Source: Firmicutes bacterium UBA3553 (GTDB lineage: Bacteria > Bacillota > Clostridia > Tissierellales > Sedimentibacteraceae). Taken from it: a stretch of DNA of 64,000 bases. The stretch's first letter is position 1. Every line of letters begins with the position of its first letter. The notes below the pieces were generated by a model. That model saw nothing but the letters and a program-made list of their open reading frames with translations. It had not been told where the DNA came from and made no database searches. Location of the stretch: positions 179,385 through 243,384 of the forward strand of contig DFOA01000033.1 in assembly GCA_002381185.1 (NCBI GenBank), read 5' to 3'. Below, piece by piece: positions 61,360-64,000 of the stretch. Position numbers and translations under genes: made by a program.

Positions 61360-62325
61360 ATGGATTGGATTTGTGAAAACGGCGGGCTTATTGAAAATCA
61401 ATTGAACAATTTAAAAATTAACGGGGACTTTGCCGAGCTTTCGGAAAACGTTGGAGAAGGTTATTTGGAGACTCCCGTTATTGAAACTGAAGAGTTTAAG
61501 GAAATAACTCCTTCATGGAATTCAAGAACTGACAAGGACAGTTCGGTTGAGCTTTTTATAAAGCTCAGGGTAGAAAACAGCTGGACTCCATATATAAGTT
61601 ACGGTATTTGGTCCACAGACGGAAATAATACAGGAATTAAAGAACATTACAGTGATGATGTCATAAGGGTTACAGAAGACAGAATTTTTGTTAAGGACGA
61701 TAAATTTGGTGATGCTGTCCAAATTAAGGTTATATTGAGAGGAAAGAACCCACGACTGAAGCTGGTGGCATTTTCAACTGATGCAGGTGAAGATGAGCCT
61801 GTGGAAGGAAATTATTTGAGAATACTTGAAAATGTCCCTTTTATATCTCAGCTTGCAAGCGGACACAAGGATGCACATGTTATCTGCAGTCCTACGTCTC
61901 TTACAATGGCTCTGAAATATCACGGAAATAATGTTGATTTAAACCAGGTTACAAGAGGAACATTTGACACGGGAAACGAAGCATACGGCAACTGGCCGCA
62001 AAATGTTGCTTTTGCAGGAGAACAGGGAATGAGAGCATATACAAAAAAATGCAAGTCCATAAATCCTGTAAAGAATTTTATAGCAAAAGGAATACCTGTT
62101 GTTTCGTCTGTATGTATGCAGAAAAAAGAAGATTTAGATGGTGCTATTTCATCCTTTTCATCCGGTCATCTGATGGTTGTTGTAGGTTTTGATGTCAATG
62201 ATGGGGTTGAATATGTGGTTGTAAATGATCCGGCAGCCAATTCAAACGCAGAGGTACGCAAGTATTACAGGCTTGACCAGTGGATTAAGGTTTGGAGACA
62301 CTATATCTATGCGGTAACTAAATAA
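61360..62325 (+). CDS. C39-family peptidase with beta-sandwich N-terminal domain, no signal peptide
   Basis: A 321-residue protein. Residues about 40-155 look like a beta-sandwich; residues about 165-320 form a papain-like C39 peptidase with Cys in HVICSPTSLTMALKYHG, His in GHLMVVVGFD and Asp/Asn in VVNDPAANS. All three catalytic positions are present. No signal peptide or membrane segment is found, unusual for this group. The start at 61360 has AGGAGG eight nt away; an upstream ATG at 61324 has none. A terminator follows. Confidence 0.82.
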   Translation: MDWICENGGLIENQLNNLKINGDFAELSENVGEGYLETPVIETEEFKEITPSWNSRTDKDSSVELFIKLRVENSWTPYISYGIWSTDGNNTGIKEHYSDDVIRVTEDRIFVKDDKFGDAVQIKVILRGKNPRLKLVAFSTDAGEDEPVEGNYLRILENVPFISQLASGHKDAHVICSPTSLTMALKYHGNNVDLNQVTRGTFDTGNEAYGNWPQNVAFAGEQGMRAYTKKCKSINPVKNFIAKGIPVVSSVCMQKKEDLDGAISSFSSGHLMVVVGFDVNDGVEYVVVNDPAANSNAEVRKYYRLDQWIKVWRHYIYAVTK

Positions 62326-62339
62326 ATAATAAAATTAAA

Positions 62340-62372
62340 GGATTTATTCGCTTGAATAAATCCCATTTTTTT
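62340..62372 (+). terminator. Terminator after the C39 peptidase gene
   Basis: GGATTTATTC (62340-62349) and GAATAAATCC (62354-62363) are perfect complements with a GCTT loop, followed by seven T. Confidence 0.9.
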
Positions 62373-62408
62373 AAAGAAAATTGCTAATGAACAATTCCTT
62401 TAGTAGTC

Positions 62409-63137
62409 TTAAATTTTTAATTCTAAAAGGTATGATGCCAAAACAATTTCACCGCTGTAATGCTCCTTAGCCTGCAGCAGTAAATCATTGTGATTGCCAA
62501 AGTGAGGCAGGTGTGTGAGCAGCAGCTTTTTTACCTTTGCATTCTCTGCCAGGGTTGCTGCCTGGGCACTGTTTAAGTGACCTGCCTTAGAGCCGTCCAT
62601 GTGGGCATAAAAGCTGCATTCAGCTATCAGCAAATCTGAACCGTAAAAGAAGTTTGAAAGCTCGTCAAAATAAGATGTGTCGGAAGTAAATGAAAGTATT
62701 TTACTGCCGCATTTTATTTTTACACTGTATGCTTCAACGGGATGATTATTTTTTATGAAGCTTATTTCAAATGGTCCAAGTATTAATGTGCTTGCTTCAT
62801 CAAAGCTTTCTCCGCATGTGTAGTCTTCCCACTTCAAGAGGCTGAAAAACTCACCCTTTGGGGCATAAATAGGAAGAGATTTACTGATTTCACCAAGCTG
62901 TGTTTTTATTTGTCTTGCATATTGCAATGGACCTATGTCACAGCAATGGTCATAGTGGTAATGGGTGATTAACACCGCATCAAGTTTTCCAAGGTCAGCT
63001 ATTTTTTGAATGGAGCTGACGACACCGCTGCCGCATTCCAAAAGCAATCTGTAATTATCATGTTCTATTAAGTAACCTGAGGTAGCCTCCCCAACGCGGG
63101 GGAAACCTCCCCAGTGTCCGATTACGGTAATTTTCAT
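62409..63137 (-). CDS. MBL-fold metal-dependent hydrolase
   Basis: A 242-residue metallo-beta-lactamase-fold protein. The metal motif is ITHYHYDHCCDIG (HxHxDH), an Asp follows in SFTSDTSYF, and a late His in LLTHLPHFGN. The layout resembles RNase Z/ElaC and the YhfI-like hydrolases, so a nucleic-acid or small-molecule phosphodiester target is possible; it is too short for a full RNase Z. AGGATGG precedes the ATG. It lies nine bases downstream of the ABC exporter gene, likely the same transcript. Confidence 0.88.
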   Translation of the reverse strand: MKITVIGHWGGFPRVGEATSGYLIEHDNYRLLLECGSGVVSSIQKIADLGKLDAVLITHYHYDHCCDIGPLQYARQIKTQLGEISKSLPIYAPKGEFFSLLKWEDYTCGESFDEASTLILGPFEISFIKNNHPVEAYSVKIKCGSKILSFTSDTSYFDELSNFFYGSDLLIAECSFYAHMDGSKAGHLNSAQAATLAENAKVKKLLLTHLPHFGNHNDLLLQAKEHYSGEIVLASYLLELKI

Positions 63138-63146
63138 ACAGCCATC

Positions 63147-64000
63147 CTATACTAAATTTTTAAACTGTGAATTATACAATTCAGCATATACTCCGTTTAA
63201 GTTTATCAGTTCCTCGTGACGTCCTCTTTCCAGTATGCCTTTGTCTGTTATAACTATTATTTCATCCGCATTTTTTATAGTAGACAGCCTGTGGGCCACC
63301 ACGACAGTAGTTCTTCCTTTTGACAGTTCTTCCAATGAATTTTGAATCATTAATTCTGTGGCATTGTCAAGTGCTGAAGTGGCTTCATCTAATACTAATA
63401 TTGGCGGATTTTTCAAAAATACTCTTGCAATTGAAATTCTTTGTTTCTGACCTCCGGAAAGCTTAACGCCTCTCTCACCCACATATGTGTCGTAGCCTTC
63501 AGGCAGAGACATTATAAAATCATGGATATTTGCCATTTTGGCAGCTTTGATGACTTCTTCCTTAGTCGCATCAAATTTTCCGCACTGGATATTGTCCGCA
63601 ATAGTTCCTGTAAACAGGAATACATCCTGCTGAACAATACCGATATTTTTTCTCAGGGATTTTCTTGTAAAATCTTTGATGTTTATTCCGTCTATATAAA
63701 TATTTCCTTCTTCCGTTTCATAAAAACGTGGAATCAAGTGGCAAAGTGTAGTCTTGCCTCCACCGGAAGGTCCGACGAATGCCACGGTCTTACCTGCTTC
63801 AATGTTAAAAGTAATGTCCTTTAGTACTGCCTTGTGGTTGTCGTAAGAAAAAGTAACATCATCAAACTTTATGTCACCTTTGACTGTTTCAATGTCCTTC
63901 GCAGTTGGTTCATCAGTTTCAACTTCCTTGTCCATAACTTCCACGTATCTCCTGAAGCCTGAAATTCCGGACTGATATTGTTCCACGAAATTTATTAACT
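63147..64000 (-). CDS. ABC exporter (MsbA/MdlB type), C-terminal part at window edge
   Basis: The last 284 codons of an exporter half-transporter; the membrane part lies beyond the right edge. FVEQYQSGISGFRRYVEVMD is the end of the membrane domain. Walker A is GPSGGGKTT, the signature is KLSGGQKQRISIARVFL, Walker B is ILVLDEATSALD, and AHR the switch. Full proteins are 570-620 residues with six helices. Cotranscribed with the downstream hydrolase. Substrate unknown. Confidence 0.95.
   Translation of the reverse strand, partial: LINFVEQYQSGISGFRRYVEVMDKEVETDEPTAKDIETVKGDIKFDDVTFSYDNHKAVLKDITFNIEAGKTVAFVGPSGGGKTTLCHLIPRFYETEEGNIYIDGINIKDFTRKSLRKNIGIVQQDVFLFTGTIADNIQCGKFDATKEEVIKAAKMANIHDFIMSLPEGYDTYVGERGVKLSGGQKQRISIARVFLKNPPILVLDEATSALDNATELMIQNSLEELSKGRTTVVVAHRLSTIKNADEIIVITDKGILERGRHEELINLNGVYAELYNSQFKNLV

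Overview
The window is AT-rich DNA from an anaerobic, endospore-forming Firmicute (Clostridia or Tissierellia; a Sedimentibacter-like organism is my guess from gene content, not a demonstrated match). The case rests on strong GGAGG ribosome sites, TTG/GTG starts, a SPOCS-domain spore protein, a stand-alone spore-lysin-type domain, a catalytic Ni-CO dehydrogenase, an HD-GYP protein, a SAM-I riboswitch and a T-box leader. No transposase, integrase, phage module or CRISPR array was seen.

Layout. 1-9 kb: edge-truncated SPOCS protein, CTP synthase with a possible leader attenuator, O-antigen-ligase-like and EamA membrane proteins, cardiolipin synthase, lipid kinase, MTA/SAH nucleosidase and a GIY-YIG protein. 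9-19 kb: DegV, nitroreductase, 2-hydroxyacid dehydrogenase, P1 peptidase, LTA-synthase-like sulfatase, a DUF11-like protein, glutaredoxin, DUF1858, a coiled-coil protein and a universal stress protein. 19-23.3 kb: a SAM-I riboswitch followed by a YbaK protein, tcdA and the methionine importer metNIQ. 23-29 kb: DUF4153, HD-GYP, NADPH-FMN reductase and a second DegV.

28.4-31.6 kb is the most unusual locus. A radical SAM/SPASM enzyme is transcribed divergently from a collinear paralogue that has lost the iron-sulfur cysteines, and a TetR regulator lies at the far end. Between the two divergent genes sit three GACA-N11-TGTC dyads spaced exactly 28 bp apart.

31.7-37 kb is accessory and partly decayed: a CPBP protease, DUF4491 behind what looks like a Fur-family remnant, a spore-lysin-like domain, an S66 peptidase, tRNA-Ser(GGA), and gene fragments with duplicated hairpins. 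37.1-41.4 kb is a visibly more GC-rich block of histidine kinase, response regulator and ABC transporter. Both of its promoters carry TGTTTA-type boxes at 11-bp steps, which points to one regulator. 41.6-44.5 kb holds an RDD protein and a helix-turn-helix/MFS pair.

44.8-49.2 kb is a type IIS restriction-modification operon: a putative PD-(D/E)XK nuclease, two adenine methyltransferases and an AlwI-family endonuclease. 49-56.6 kb carries an AhpD-like protein divergent from an Lrp regulator, CO dehydrogenase, alkaline phosphatase, YibE/F and the CCA enzyme. 56.6-60.9 kb is a T-box-controlled (probably Trp) ABC importer with two tandem binding lipoproteins and a palindromic repeat inside the operon. 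The window ends with a zinc-ribbon protein, a C39 peptidase, an MBL-fold hydrolase and an edge-truncated ABC exporter.
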